From Blasia pusilla (taxonomy: Eukaryota; Marchantiophyta; Marchantiopsida; Blasiales): a stretch of DNA of 64,000 nt. Positions 23,865 to 39,829 of the stretch are shown here, in pieces. The stretch is from assembly GCA_050084515.1 (NCBI GenBank), contig CM114273.1, forward strand, positions 9,796,001 through 9,860,000. The letters are read 5' to 3'. Positions within the stretch are counted from its first letter, which is position 1, and the number at the start of each line of letters is the position of its first letter. Position numbers and translations under genes: made by a program. The notes under the pieces were generated by a model. The model was not told where the DNA came from and ran no database searches. It saw only the letters and a program-made list of their open reading frames with translations.

Positions 23865-25005
23865 CGTAACAAAACATGCATGGAAGTGTGTGGGGGAACC
23901 AAGTGGCAAAAAAGGCACTCATCAAGGAGTCTAGAATGCAAAGCCAACACCACATTTGGCCCATTGAAAGAAAAAGTGTTTAGAGTTTCTTACTTCCTAT
24001 GGGTTCATTCTTTTATGGAGGACTTATTTTCCCATACTTAGCAGAGGATCACGTGCCAAGCCATGTTGGTGGAGAATTCCCTGGGGGCATGAAAAAAATC
24101 CTTGTCGACCGTGTGTGGCCTTTCAAAGGGGTGGGAGGAGACATCATACAGGACACGTGGATAACCTACATGGTGAGGGAAGAAAAACAACGAGAACCTA
24201 TAAAGGGTAATGAAAACAAACAACTTGAAAGAAGTTTTCCATGGAGGAGGGAGATATAAATGTGGAGGGGAGCTTAAAAATTTTGAAGATTGGAAATGAA
24301 TGGGATTTTAAGAGGTGTTTTAAACATTGATTCCACTTTGTCGTAAATATGCCCACCAAAATTGAATATTTATTCTTCGATCGTGCCGTAACATAAGCAT
24401 GTCAGCTAGTTTATATTATTATGGGAGAGTACCCTCTTGATTCTCAAACACTTTTCCTTTTGATATTATTCTAATAAGTATCTTTTGGGTAATTCAAGGG
24501 TCAATTAAGTTAGTGGGTCACTTTTTGGGTAAGGATGGCTAATTTAAATTAACCATCATTTCCAACTCGTGCATTGTACATTGACTAGTTTCTTCCAAAG
24601 CAAGAGCTTTGGATTCAAGAGTAAGTTACTCTAGTTATAGCTTGTGAATGCAAAAACTTTCTTATGGAGTGAAGATTGGGAGGTAAATTTCTTTTTAAGT
24701 GACCTTCTATAAGAAATGAGGCCATTCCACCATTAAAATGCTAATATGATTTGATTTGATTTTGAGATTGTTTTATATGGGCCACATCTTATACCAATAG
24801 TAAAATTTTAATCTTTTTTGGATAAGAAAGTGGTGGTAAAGGAAGTAGTGGTTGAAGACATTGGCGGACGTGAGACTCCATATTGAAGGTGCAAGTTGAA
24901 GGTAGAGAAGGAGGTGAAAACAACCCCCATGCTAATAAGATCTCAAATTCCTCCTTATGCTAGTGCAATTTGATAGGTATTGACTTCTCTCCACCTTTTG
25001 TCATG
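23865..25005. other. no gene seen
   Basis: AT-rich sequence. A weak 86-residue frame at 23999-24259 has no recognisable motif and I do not call it a gene. Confidence 0.4.
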
Positions 25006-28000
25006 GTAAATGGTAAATAAATCAAGCTCGTGGGACCCAAAGAATCAAAAGGCTAACAAACACATAACAAGTAAAACACCGAAAGAGGAAAATACCATAA
25101 AGGTATTCTCCTAGCCAATGCCTAGAGCATTTGAGCGATGAATAATTATATCCCTAATATAAAAACCTAAATCATAAGGCACGAGCTATAGGAAGGAATA
25201 TAAATTCCCCATATCAATTTTATGAGCTAGTCTAATCTCTTCATATTTTTGATATGTAACAAACACATGTTCTTTATCTTCAATACTTCCTAAGTCATAG
25301 AACCTACAAATTTGTTTGCTTCTATCAATGTTGAGCCATCGTCCTTCCTCTATGCCTACTCTATGAGACCCAATCCGGTGTTGTGCGATAGTATGATGTA
25401 AGAAAGGGGAGATCCCCGCAAGGAGATAGTTTTATTCACAATATCTAAGCATAGGATTAATATGCAGTTGATTATACTCTATTTTTGTGCCAAGGCTGCT
25501 CCAAAGAATGCTAAAAAATTGCTTTTGTAGTTGCTTGTGGAGTGCCATCGATTTCAAGTCCCAATCCCGTGTAGTGACATTCTATTTTGTAGATCAAGTT
25601 ACCACATATGTAATCCAACCAATGGAACGTGTGGCTGGTAAAGCTTGATGAGGGAGGTGAGAAATAGCATAAGTAGTTTGGTTTCTCACGCCCAATTCTT
25701 CTTGTAGAAATATCTTTTGCACTCTCTCCACACGCTCCCAACCTATCTTCTTCCACGTAGGGCCCCAAACTTCGGTCCCATATAAGACCACAAGGAGAAC
25801 GAAACTCCTAAATAATAAATTCTTAAGACTCCAAGATACAAGATGAGTTTGCCAACATTGATCTAAAAGTGAATATAGAGCTTTGTAGCCTGCTTCTATT
25901 CTCTTTTGAAGGCAAGATGCCCAACTGTAAAATGGTAAATAGATCAAGCCCGTGGGAACCTCTGGGTCCCACGGGCTATAATCACGAGAGAAATCAATCC
26001 CTAGATAACTCTTCACTTGTTCTAATTTTAGTTCTTTGTAAAAGAATGAAAACGTGGATCTCGTACTGACTACCATGATTTAAGACTTCTCCAAGTTAAC
26101 CGGCCTCTATATGATTCTTGATAAAAAAAAACTTTCTTGAGTGTCGAGGTAATTTTGTGAACTAATGACATCACATGCTAATAATATGATATCATTTGTA
26201 AACAATAAAACATTGATAACAAAGTCTCGAAGCTTCACACCTTTAATTTCCCATTCCTCCAACCACTATTCAATATCATCAATGAAGACTCTAAATAGAG
26301 TAGGGGAGAGTGGACAACCTTGAATGACTCCAATAGTACTCAAAATCTGTTGACTTTTTGAATCTTTGATTTTGGCCCGTACTGCTTCATATAATATAGC
26401 CATTGCAGTAAGGAGATTTTATGGAACTCCAATGGTTTTTAGCCTATCCAATAAGAGCTTACAAGATACTATATCAAAAGTTTTTTAAAATCGATGAAAC
26501 CACAAAAGAAAGCTTTTCGCAAAAGAAAGCATTGCCCTTAAATTTCTCCCATAGAACACATAAGGCCAAGATATGTTTGATGGTGTTGTATGTTGGGCGA
26601 AAACCAACTTGAATTCGTGCTCTCTTTAGGAAAGACTCAGTCCATGCATTCAATTTGGACTCCACCAATTACCCAAAAAACTTGGCAAAAATACTACCCA
26701 TCATGATCGTGCAATAGTTTATTATCAAATCGTTCCTTCATGATTTGCAAAAAGGAATAATTGCATGTAGTGACCAAGTAGTAGGAAAACCATAGATAGT
26801 AGCATCATCCAATACTTTGGTGAGGATGGGCTCGATAGGATCGCCTCCCCACTTGAGAAGTTCAACAGAATCTCAAAATCCTCACAATTACCATTGACTA
26901 GTTTTCTAAGTTGAAACATGACCCCAACTTCAGAGAATAATCTAGAGATGCCTTCACAACGTGGCATAGATGTAGCATGGGACGAGAAATAAAGCATTTC
27001 GAAAAAAGATATTAAAGATTTGGGATCCGAAGTAGTTTTTTTTTATTGTACTACTAACCGTTTCCAGAATGATTTGGGTAGTTGTGGAGTTCCCTTGTTA
27101 AAGATTCCTCCTTATATCGCAAGAAAACTCATTTCTTGGATTTCACCAAATTTTTGTATTGGTTCGTCATGACAAGCCGACTTGGGATATTAAAAGATTT
27201 GTCCATTGATCTTAACCTTGCTTGCTTGCAGTCGGAGTCAAGCCACCCATTACAAGAGAATCTTCTTGAACTTCTATTGTGGTTTCGAGAAAAGAACTTG
27301 GATATAATGGTTTTGAGTAGTTGAGCTAGTTGGAAGCTTTCTTTTTTTGGATCATCACTCTATATAATGTGAGTCAAGGGTTCTTGTAAATCTACCATGT
27401 AAAGGCTTTTCTTGCGAGGATCTAACCAAAACTGGAGAGAAGATGGAACAGATTGACATGATGAGAGTTGAGTTTTCTTCAACAAGGAAATAGTGAACCA
27501 AAGAGGAGCATGATCTGATTTAGGTTAAGGTTCTAAAATTTCAAATGCAGATATAGAAGAGCTATTAGCGGACGAAGAAAGAAGATAGTCGATGGTGCTA
27601 GCACTAGTAGTGGAGAAACAGGTATTGGAGTGAGAGTGGGGTAAATGAGAGGTTCCATTGAGAACTTTCAAGCAACAAGTGGCTCAAAAAGTTAAAAAAT
27701 GCTCTTTCAATTAAAGGATTGGTGGAAGGATCTGAAGACACTTCAGACTGTAAACCATCGTCAGGTTCTTCGTGAAGAGAAGATGTCAAGGAGTCACTAA
27801 ATTGGGTGAATTGAGCAGTATATTTGCAAGCATTGAAATCCCTAACTAGAAAGACTCCACATTTGCTTTGATATTTGAGAACATCCCTAAGAAGATGATG
27901 AAATGGTTGACTCCTACTACAAGTACCCGTTATGTAGATAGGAATGGAAAGTGGAGAAAAATAACATACTGCCAGATAAGAGTAAGATCCCCCAACTAAA

Positions 28001-28330
28001 CCAAGACGTAGCCAATGATACTGGTTACGTCTTGGCAACTTTGGTTGGGGGCTCTTATCGAGTAATGAGCGCTTGACCGTCATGTAGAAAGGCAATAAAA
28101 TCTGCTTTTTGAGCTTCTTTGACCTTGGCAAGCTCTTTCTGTCTAGCTTCTGCTTGTAGAGGTGTAAGATTGGGATCCAACCATATCCTTCTGCCTTTGA
28201 CAATGGCCTTATTAGCCATAGCGATATCACGTTGAGTTGATCTAGAAACTTAACTAGAATAGCATGAGATTTTGTGCCCTTTTCCCAATGCGAAAAGCTT
28301 GAGCCAAGTTTGGTTGTGAACATGAAGTGC
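25006..28330 (-). mobile_element. LINE copy C, 5'-truncated in ORF1
   Basis: A minus-strand LINE starting, in plus coordinates, with the family's 3' tail (ggtaaatggtaaataaatcaag). It runs back through the C-terminal region, RT pieces (SYLGIDFSRDY, VVLYGTEVWGP, RPTYNTIKHIL), endonuclease pieces (LAVCYFSPLSIPIYIT, GVFLVRDFNA) and the end of ORF1 (SHWEKGTKSHAILVKFLD). It stops near 28,330. This is the usual pattern of incomplete reverse transcription. Many frameshifts and stops disable it. Confidence 0.85.
25926..25977. repeat. 52-bp LINE-tail micro-insertion with inverted arms
   Basis: Compared with the LINE copies at 12.1 and 49.7 kb, copy C has an extra block here. It holds the extreme 3' end of the same LINE (aaatggtaaatagatcaagc). 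It then carries an inverted partial copy, so that agcccgtggga is mirrored by tcccacgggct around a short spacer. Confidence 0.7.
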
Positions 28331-29545
28331 AGGGGAGAGAGGGCAACCTTGAATGACTCCGATAGTACTCAAGATCTTTTGAGTTTTTGAATCTTTGATT
28401 TTGGCCTAAATGGACCTCCAATGGTTTGCAGCCTATCCCTTAAGGGGTAAATGGTATATGGTAAATAAATCAAGCGCGTGCGACCCAAAGGGTCAAAAGG
28501 CTAAAAAAACATATTATAAGTAATACACCAAAAGAGGAAAAGACCTTAGAGGCCTTATCCTAGCCAATGCCTATAGCACTTGAGCGATGAATAATAATAT
28601 CCCTAATATAACAACCTAATAGAAGGGAATAGAAATTCCCCACATCAATTTTGTGAGCTAGTCTAATCTTTTCATACCTAGGCCAGGTAACAAATACATT
28701 CTCTTTATCCTCAATACTTCTTAAGTCACATAACCTACAAATTTGTTCACTTCTATCAATGTTGAACCATCATCCCTTCTAAATTCCTAGTGTATGAGAC
28801 CCAATCCGGTGTTGTGCGATAATATGACCTAAGAAAGTGGAGATTCTCATAAGTAGGTACCCTTGTTCACAGTATACCAACATAAGATTAACATGAAGTT
28901 GATAATATTCTATTTTTATGCGTGGGCGCTCCAAAGAGTGTTGAGAAATTTCTTTTGTAGATGCTCGCGGAGTGCCACCGATTTCAAGTTCCAATCTCGT
29001 TTAGTCACATTCCATTTTGTAGACCAAGTCACCACATCTGTAATCCACCCTATGGAGCGTGTGGTTCGTAAAGCTTGACGAGGGAGGCGAGAAATACCAA
29101 GAGATCTCACCCTTGCAATATAAGTGATGGTCAAGTAGAGAGCTTCCCCCTCAAGAGGAAGACAACATATTTCCTCAAGAAGAATAGCATTAGGAGTTTG
29201 GTTTCTCACGCCCAATTCTTCTTGTAGAAAGATCTTTTGCACCCTCTCCACTTGCTCCCAACACGTCTTCTTGCAAGTAGGGTCCCAAACTTGGATCCCC
29301 TATAAGACCACATGGAGAACTAAGCTCATAAATAAGAACTGTCTAAGACTCCAAGATACAAGATGAGCTTTTCTACACCAATTTAAAAGTGAAATAGTCA
29401 TGAGAGAAATGAATGCCTAGAAACTTATAACTCTTCACTTGTTCTAATTGTAAACCTTTGTAAAAAGAACAAGAACTTGGATCTAGTATCCACTATAATG
29501 ACTTTAGACTTCTCCATATTGACCTCCATTTGATTCTTTGAACAA
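28331..29545 (-). mobile_element. LINE copy D (3' part) with an RT scrap on its left
   Basis: At 28,333-28,442 a piece of LINE RT (the IQGCPLSPTL region) lies on the minus strand. From about 28,443 a second minus-strand copy begins with the family tail and the 3' UTR (gggtcaaaaggc). It extends to about 29,545 through the C-terminal and thumb regions, with LPRQALRTTRSIGWITDVVTW and EHLQKKFLNTLW visible. It is 5'-truncated and broken. Confidence 0.8.
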
Positions 29546-29744
29546 AAACTTTATTTTAATGGAGAAAGAATAGATGTTCTTTAAATTTATTGAAGAATGG
29601 AATTATTTAGGGGATTGGGATATCATTTAAATTTTAATTGAGGAGTGGAATTACCTAGAAGAGTGTAAGAATGTTCTTACTCTTCTAAGATTTAAGAAAA
29701 TAATTTTTTATTTAAAGTTTGAAATAAAAAATTGAAATAAATGA
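29546..29744. other. AT-rich spacer between LINE copies
   Basis: About 200 bp of strongly AT-rich DNA with short internal repeats such as gaggagtggaatta/gaagaatggaatta. No coding signal. Confidence 0.5.
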
Positions 29745-32080
29745 TAAATGCTAAATAAATCAAGCGCGTGCGACCCAAAGGGTCAAAAGCCTAAAAAATA
29801 CACTACAAGTAATACACCAAAAGAGGAAAATACCTTAGAGGCCATATCCTAGCCAATGCCTAGAGCACTTGAACGATGAATAATAATATCCCTAGCATAA
29901 CAACCTAAATCATAAGGCACGAGCTGTAGTAAGGAATAAGAATTCCCCACATCAATTTTGTGAGCTAGTCTAATCTCTTCATGTTTTTGACATGTAACAA
30001 ACACATGTTCTTCATCCTCAATACTTCCTAAGTCACATGACCTATAAATTCGTTCGCTTCTATCAATGTTGAGCCATCTTCCTTCCTCAATGCCTAGTCT
30101 ATGAGACCCTATCCTATATCGCGCAATAATATGACATAAGAAAATGGAGATCCCTACAAGAAGATACCCTTATTCACAATACACAATCATAAGGATAATA
30201 TGAAGTTGATAATACTTCATTTGTGTGCCATGACTGCTCCAAACATTGCTCAAAAATCTTTGTTGTAGATGCTCTCGGAGTGCCATTGGCTTCAAGTCCC
30301 AATCGCGTTCAGTCATATTCCATTTTTTAGACCAAATCATCACATCTGTGATTCATCCTATGGACCGTCTGGCTCGTAAAGCTTGATGAGCGAGGCGAGA
30401 AATATCAAGAGATCTCAACCTTGCAATATAAGTGATGGTAAAGTGTAGAGCTTGCACCTCAAGAGGAAGACAATCTGTTTCCGCAAGAAGGACAACATGA
30501 GTAGTTTGGTTTTTCACGCCCAATTTTTCTTGCAGAAAGATCTTTTGCACTCTCTCCACGTGCTCTTAACATGTCTTCTTGCAAGTAGAGCCCCAAACTT
30601 GGATCTCATATAAGACTACAGGAAGAACTAAGCTCCTAAATAAGAACTTCTTAAGACTCCAAGATTCAAGATGAGCTTTTCTACACCAATTTACAAGTCA
30701 ATATAGAGCTTTGTAACATGCTTCTACTCTCTTTTGAAGTCAAAGGTCCCAACTATAATCATGAGAGAAATCAATGCCTAGATACTTATAGCTCTTCACT
30801 TGTGCTAATTTTAGACCTTTGTAACAAAACAAAAACATGGATCTAATATCATATCATATGCATACAATAAAACTTTGATAACAAAGTCTCCAAGCTTGTG
30901 TCACATCTTAGTAGCCGATAGGTAGAGATCTATCGTGGCGATGGCATAGAGAGCCAACGGACTGTCTTGAGTGTAACTTCTTTCCGAGATGTCGGATGAG
31001 GCTGACGATAGATCTGTTGCGTCAAGAACATCATTTATGATGATTTCTCTATTTTGGTTTTAGTCCATAACGTATTCCGTTGACCAAGTCAAGGGTCACC
31101 CGATAACTTGTGCACGCAGGTTACCGTTGGGAGGGCTAATTTTGGGAGAAGAGCCTTTTGGCTCTTCGGCTCTTCCCAAGGGTATAAGAGAGGGAGAGAT
31201 GGCTTTCTGATGTTGAGCCTTAGGAGCACCTCTCTGGCATGTGGGTGTGTAGGAGCTATGGTCCTAGCGTCCGGATTCCCTCATAGCGGAGGATGGATGT
31301 GGCTCGATATGCTGATGTAGATTAAAGAGTGGAGTTTTAGGCCGGGTGAGTTGTTTTTACTACTCTGATTTTGGTTATGGGATCTCGATGTATATGGGTA
31401 AGTTTGCTTGGTTTATGGATGGATCGACCCGTATGTTGGGAAGATCACATGTTGTGTGATGTGACCAGCGATGTGTATGCGTACGACACTTCACACCTTC
31501 ACTTTCACATTGCTCCAACTCCTTTTCAATGTCTTCTATACAAACTCCGAGAGAGTAGGGAAGAGAGGACAACCTTGAATGACTCCAATAATACTCAAGA
31601 TCTCTTGAGTTTGTGAATCTTTGATTTTGGCCCGTATCGATTCATATAATGTAGCCATCCCAACAAGGAGATTTTGTGGAACTGCAATGGCTTGAAGCCT
31701 ATCCAATAAGATCTTCCGAGGTACTATATCAAAATATTTCTTGAAATCGATGAAATCGCAAAACAAAGTTTTCCCATTGCCCTTAGATTTTTCCCATAGA
31801 ACACGTAAGGCCAATATATGGTCGATGGTGTTGTATGTTGGGCAAAAACTAACTTTTGGAAAGACTCTATTTTGGAAAGACTCTATCTATGCACTCAGTT
31901 TGGATTCCATTAATTTCTTAAAAGCTTGGCAAAAACACTACCCATCATGATAATGCGATAGTTTATTATCAAATCTTTCCTTCATGATTTGTGGATAGGA
32001 ATAAACGCACCCACTGACCAATTACTAGGAAAATCATAGATAATAACATCATCCAATACTTTGGTGAGGATGGGCCACTA
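29745..32080 (-). mobile_element. LINE copy E, split by a solo LTR
   Basis: A minus-strand LINE from its tail (near 29,745) to mid-RT. It runs up to 30,898, is interrupted by the LTR at 30,899-31,488, and resumes at 31,489 with the matching next bases (cttcacaccttcac). RT pieces after the interruption include IDFKKYFDIVPRKILLD, IQGCPLFPTL and LRVLWEKSKGNGKTLF. It is truncated near 32,080 and carries frameshifts. Confidence 0.85.
30899..31488. mobile_element. solo LTR, same family as the 50.5-60.7 kb element
   Basis: A 590-bp insertion that begins tgtcacatctta and ends atgtgtatgcgtacgaca. These match the two termini of the LTRs at 50,492-51,134 and 60,186-60,698 read on the minus strand, so this copy lies in the opposite orientation. 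Internally it shares ttgacc..gtcaaggg and a ggtataagagaggg TATA-like stretch. Flanks are CTTG and CTTC, a 4-bp target duplication with one mismatch. The interior has been lost, presumably by LTR-LTR recombination. Confidence 0.8.
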
Positions 32081-32760
32081 AAGTATTGGATTTATTCACA
32101 TATGATATTTTGAGAAAAAAATGATTTCCAATAAAAAAAGGCAATAATTTTATTAATTAAAACAAAATTTTTTTTTACTGAAAATTATTTTGGTGGAAAA
32201 AATAGAAGAAGAAAAGTGGGTATTGATCTAAATTTTATGAAGGAATGAAATTATAAAATTATCTATGGAGTAAAAATTATTCCAAATTAAAAATTCTCTT
32301 TTATAAAATTAAAAATATATTTAAATTTTGAAAAGAAAAATATTTCGGAATTATTAAAAAATACTTTTCGTGTGATCCTATCGTTTTTTCAAATACCTCT
32401 CCTCTTCACATTTTCAACCCATAAGGTTGATCAAAATTAATTAGACACAACCTAACCGGTAGTGTATCGGTCCCGTGGAAGACTGCACCGGTGCATCGGT
32501 GGAGGCGGCGGCTAGTGCGAAATCCGAACAAATTGATCGTATCTGGAAAACTTCGTGCCACCTCCCACAGGTTTTCTCGAAGTGCGGTCTGTCCTCCGGC
32601 TGATTGGAAGTGCGGTTGGGGTGAATTTCACTGCGCTTGATCCGTCTTGTGAGAAGGAGAGATCAAGCTGTTGCAACGATTGAGAAAGCTAAGTGCTAAA
32701 AGTTGTTTCTGGAGAGAAAGGGTTAAAGAGTAGGGTTCTGGGGTTTTGGACGTTGGACTA
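32081..32760 (+). promoter_or_regulatory. 5' flank, presumed promoter and 5' UTR of the RH5-type helicase gene
   Basis: A strongly AT-rich block (32,090-32,400) passes into mixed sequence before the ATG at 32,761. No single core promoter element can be assigned with confidence. Position is the only evidence. Confidence 0.4.
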
Positions 32761-36684
<3,924 letters not shown>

Positions 36685-37836
36685 GTACATAGGAGTCTCT
36701 GACTGGATGGCTTATCTTCCTCTGTTGCATCTATGTGCCCTGTTCGCCATGGGACTGCCATTTGACTTTTTCCATTGGACTGCAAACCTTGTTTGTCCTC
36801 ACCGTGATTTAGGTTGTCACAACATGCTGTGCAACCCCAAGACACTGACTTTTCGGGGGAGTGCAGTAGGACTCTCAGTTGAGGAGCATTGAAAGTCATT
36901 TGATTGTTTTCTACAAGGACAATAGAATGCAACAGTTTCTCTCACCAGGAGTGGGAACTAATTGTGTAGCTGGTTACATCAGAGTGGTTTTAGGATGTAT
37001 TGACCATATTTGTTACAGGTATGTTTCTGACAGAAGAATCTTCCAATTTGTCCTACTAGATTTGTCCCAGGAGAGGCATTAACCAGAATTATTAGCGGCA
37101 AGTTTCTGCAAAGTTAGAAATTAGTAATTTAACTTGGTAGTCTTAGAAGTGACCACATTGCCTAAATGATGGGTGGGAAGTGTGTGCCAGGTATAGGTAT
37201 TCTAGCAGTTACGTGATTCTTAAACTTTGATCATGTTCGTAGAAACATCAGACACTCAAAAGAAAACAATGGCTCAAAAAGAACTGGAGCATAATTGTAC
37301 TTAAGTGGGTTATTCTTAATTTGACCTCACAAACAAAAAGCAAAGTAATCACACTACCGTGAGGTTTTGGAGTACATGTTTTGATTTATATGGGAGATAT
37401 TTCCCCAGGTAAAAGTGGAAAGTTGGAATATATGTGTATGAATTACTTAATGTGCCCAAATCGGAAGGGGGATTGTGGAAGTAACCCTTTTGGCTAATAT
37501 CTAGTTACCTTTCCCTGCTTAGCTGTCAGTGCAGTTTGCACTAGGTGGGAGAGTTGGTTTGCAGACCTTTTTGTCTTGAAGTAGTTTTTTACAGTGAGTC
37601 TTGATGTCCGAAAAGTACAAGGTAGGAGGGGATGAACAATTTTTTACTTAACCCCTCTAAAGATGAAAACTTTCCCTTGTATTGGTTGCGCACGTGGAAA
37701 GCATGAAGGATCTGGGGAAGAAAGTCATAACTGTACACACTTCTGGGTTCTGATCACACTCAAGTGGACATGCTTCTTGATCAATTAGTGGATAATTGCT
37801 TGAATATCTACAAAGGCATTCACCAGATGAATAGTG
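36685..37836. other. RH5 3' flank; no gene seen
   Basis: Contains the 3' UTR of the helicase gene, whose end I cannot place, followed by unassigned sequence. Confidence 0.4.
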
Positions 37837-37871
37837 TGGGAGGCTTGATGGGTCACCTATCAAGCCTCCCA
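37837..37871. repeat. perfect 13-bp inverted repeat
   Basis: Arms at 37,837-37,849 (TGGGAGGCTTGAT) and 37,859-37,871, with a 9-base loop. It could form a strong hairpin. It is not linked to a gene end that I can see. Confidence 0.85.
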
Positions 37872-37919
37872 TCAATTGGGGAATTCGTCTTAGGTGAAGT
37901 TGAGCAAATGGACACTAAC

Positions 37920-38080
37920 TCATTTCGTTTGCCAAAGAGTGCATGCAGAGATTAATTTTCGACCAACATACAATACTTCAATTTTGCAGTTTCTAGGAGA
38001 GATGGCCAAGATAATGAGAAAGGTTGGTTTTCTAATTTCATTGATTGTGAGAAAGTTTGTGGTACGTGATCATGCACATT
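37920..38080 (+). pseudogene. old LINE-type RT scrap
   Basis: The frame VHAEINFRPTYNT, then ILQFLGEMAKIMRKVGFLIS, lines up with the conserved LINE RT stretch RARIQ..RPTYNTIDHILALRVLWEKSKG of copies A and B. It is far more diverged, so it represents an older or different LINE lineage. It is short and without the catalytic box. Confidence 0.4.
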
Positions 38081-39409
38081 TATTTGGAATAAGTTCCAAC
38101 AAATTAACGACGCAGAAAACCTTTTTGTGCCTATGCCTGTTTCATATAAATTCTAGGAGACGTAGACACGGAATGAAATGGAAAATGCGAATCATATTTA
38201 TTCTCATATTTCTTCATAATTTTCAAGTTCCCATTTTATTTGGGGTGATAAAAACCTTTTCATTTTTGGGATGTGAATGAAATTCTCATTTTTCAAAGAT
38301 TTTGCCATGAAGTTGGATGCACTTCCATCATCTTTCTTGTAAATCTTTCTTTGTCAAGGTAGTTGGAGTAAATTGTACATGCACACCACAAATTTTCGTT
38401 AGTGGATTTTCTGGTGCGAGTTTAAAAAGACTTTCTCATTTTTGAGGTTCAGGTTAGATTTTCACTTCCTTCACATTTTGTAAGGAGATTGTACACATTT
38501 TCTTAAGCAAGTGGATAAAAGTTAATGTCGATAGCATTGTGATGCTAACAAAATTTGAAATTTTTGAATTGTAAGTAAAAGTAGGCAAGTTGGATTAGTT
38601 TATGTATATGCAAAACACTTGAAGGAGTAGGAAGAGGCCAAGCTGAAGTCTTAATGTAAATATGTCAAGATATAAATGAGAGGAATAAAGTTTCAGCATA
38701 CTAACAAATGAGTAATTGGATGTAATTTCAAAGATTGGAGGAAGAAATGTGAAGGAAGATGAAGAGTGCCCTAGAAAGGATAAAGCCGTAGTGCATTCAT
38801 TATATGGCTGAAGTTTGAGTGAAGTCTATTGAGAAAACAATGGATGGTTCCTAGTTGGTTCTTAGCAAAGAAGAAACTCTATGAAGAAATTACGAAGATG
38901 TATTATAATGTAAGTTAAAGAAGAAGAAGTAATCGTGAAGAATCTGTTATAGTGCTTCACAAAGACTTCCATATAGAGGAGCGAAGACTTTAGAGGTACT
39001 TTGTACGAAGGCTCTTAACACGAAGACTTTGGAGTGCAAAGAATTTGACAAGGAAGACTTCTCTAAGGAAAACATCTCAGCGCAGAGAGATAGTTAGTGT
39101 TGTATGGGCAAGCTTGCATGTGGACAAAGTCCATGTCTGCGGGCATGTCCAAGCACTTAGGTCCATCCTATGGAAGGATTTGTCCATGTGGGCCATACCT
39201 TCTCAAGCTCCCCACTTACCTCCGTGTGCCATATTCTCTCGTTTCTTTCTCCCTCCACCTCCACTTCCTGCCCCCTTATTGCCCCGCTTGCCCTTGTCAT
39301 GCCTTCCATCATGAACTGTAAGTGTGGATTCCACCTCTTGCAATGTTCGTGGACATGTGCAGACTTTTTCTGACCATGTCCTTCCTTATGAGATAGACTT
39401 GTCCATTTT
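38081..39409. other. no gene seen
   Basis: AT-rich unassigned DNA turning pyrimidine-rich near 39,190-39,300. No feature can be supported. Confidence 0.4.
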
Positions 39410-39829
39410 TGTGCAACCATAGTCAGGGGGGAGAACATCGATACACAACATACATCAATGTCACTAACTACAAGCACATACACACAAGATACCATACTCA
39501 TTCATGACATCCGAAAACCGAGATGATCATGTATCAAAATCAATTGGAGAAGTGATTCTAGTTGACTTTCCACTTTTGGAAATAAATATAGTTATCTTTC
39601 TACTTCGGAAAGTGGCCTTTGATCCCTTGCAACATGTGAAGAGCAAAGGAGGTAACTTACGAGCACATGTTAGCAGGGAGAGAGCTTGGGATAGGGAAGG
39701 GATATACCAAAGAGAGGTTATAAGGTTACCTGAGCTCTTAGTAGGTCATCCTGTACCTTCTAACGCTATCCTCTGATCTCTTCGAAGGTACGCTAGGATT
39801 CTCCTCGATCCATCCTAAAAGATGTGACA
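39410..39829. mobile_element. degraded solo LTR of the same Ty3 family
   Basis: The left part (acatcgatacacaacatac, then catactcattcatgacatcc) matches the first 128 bp of the LTR at 50,492. The end (ccatcctaaaagatgtgaca) matches that LTR's other end. It is shorter and clearly diverged. The target duplication cannot be recognised, and the left boundary is approximate. Confidence 0.65.

Noticed and set aside
32746-32760. TTG start five codons upstream of the helicase ATG
   Set aside because: The ATG at 32,761 is the natural plant start; the upstream extension depends on a non-ATG codon.
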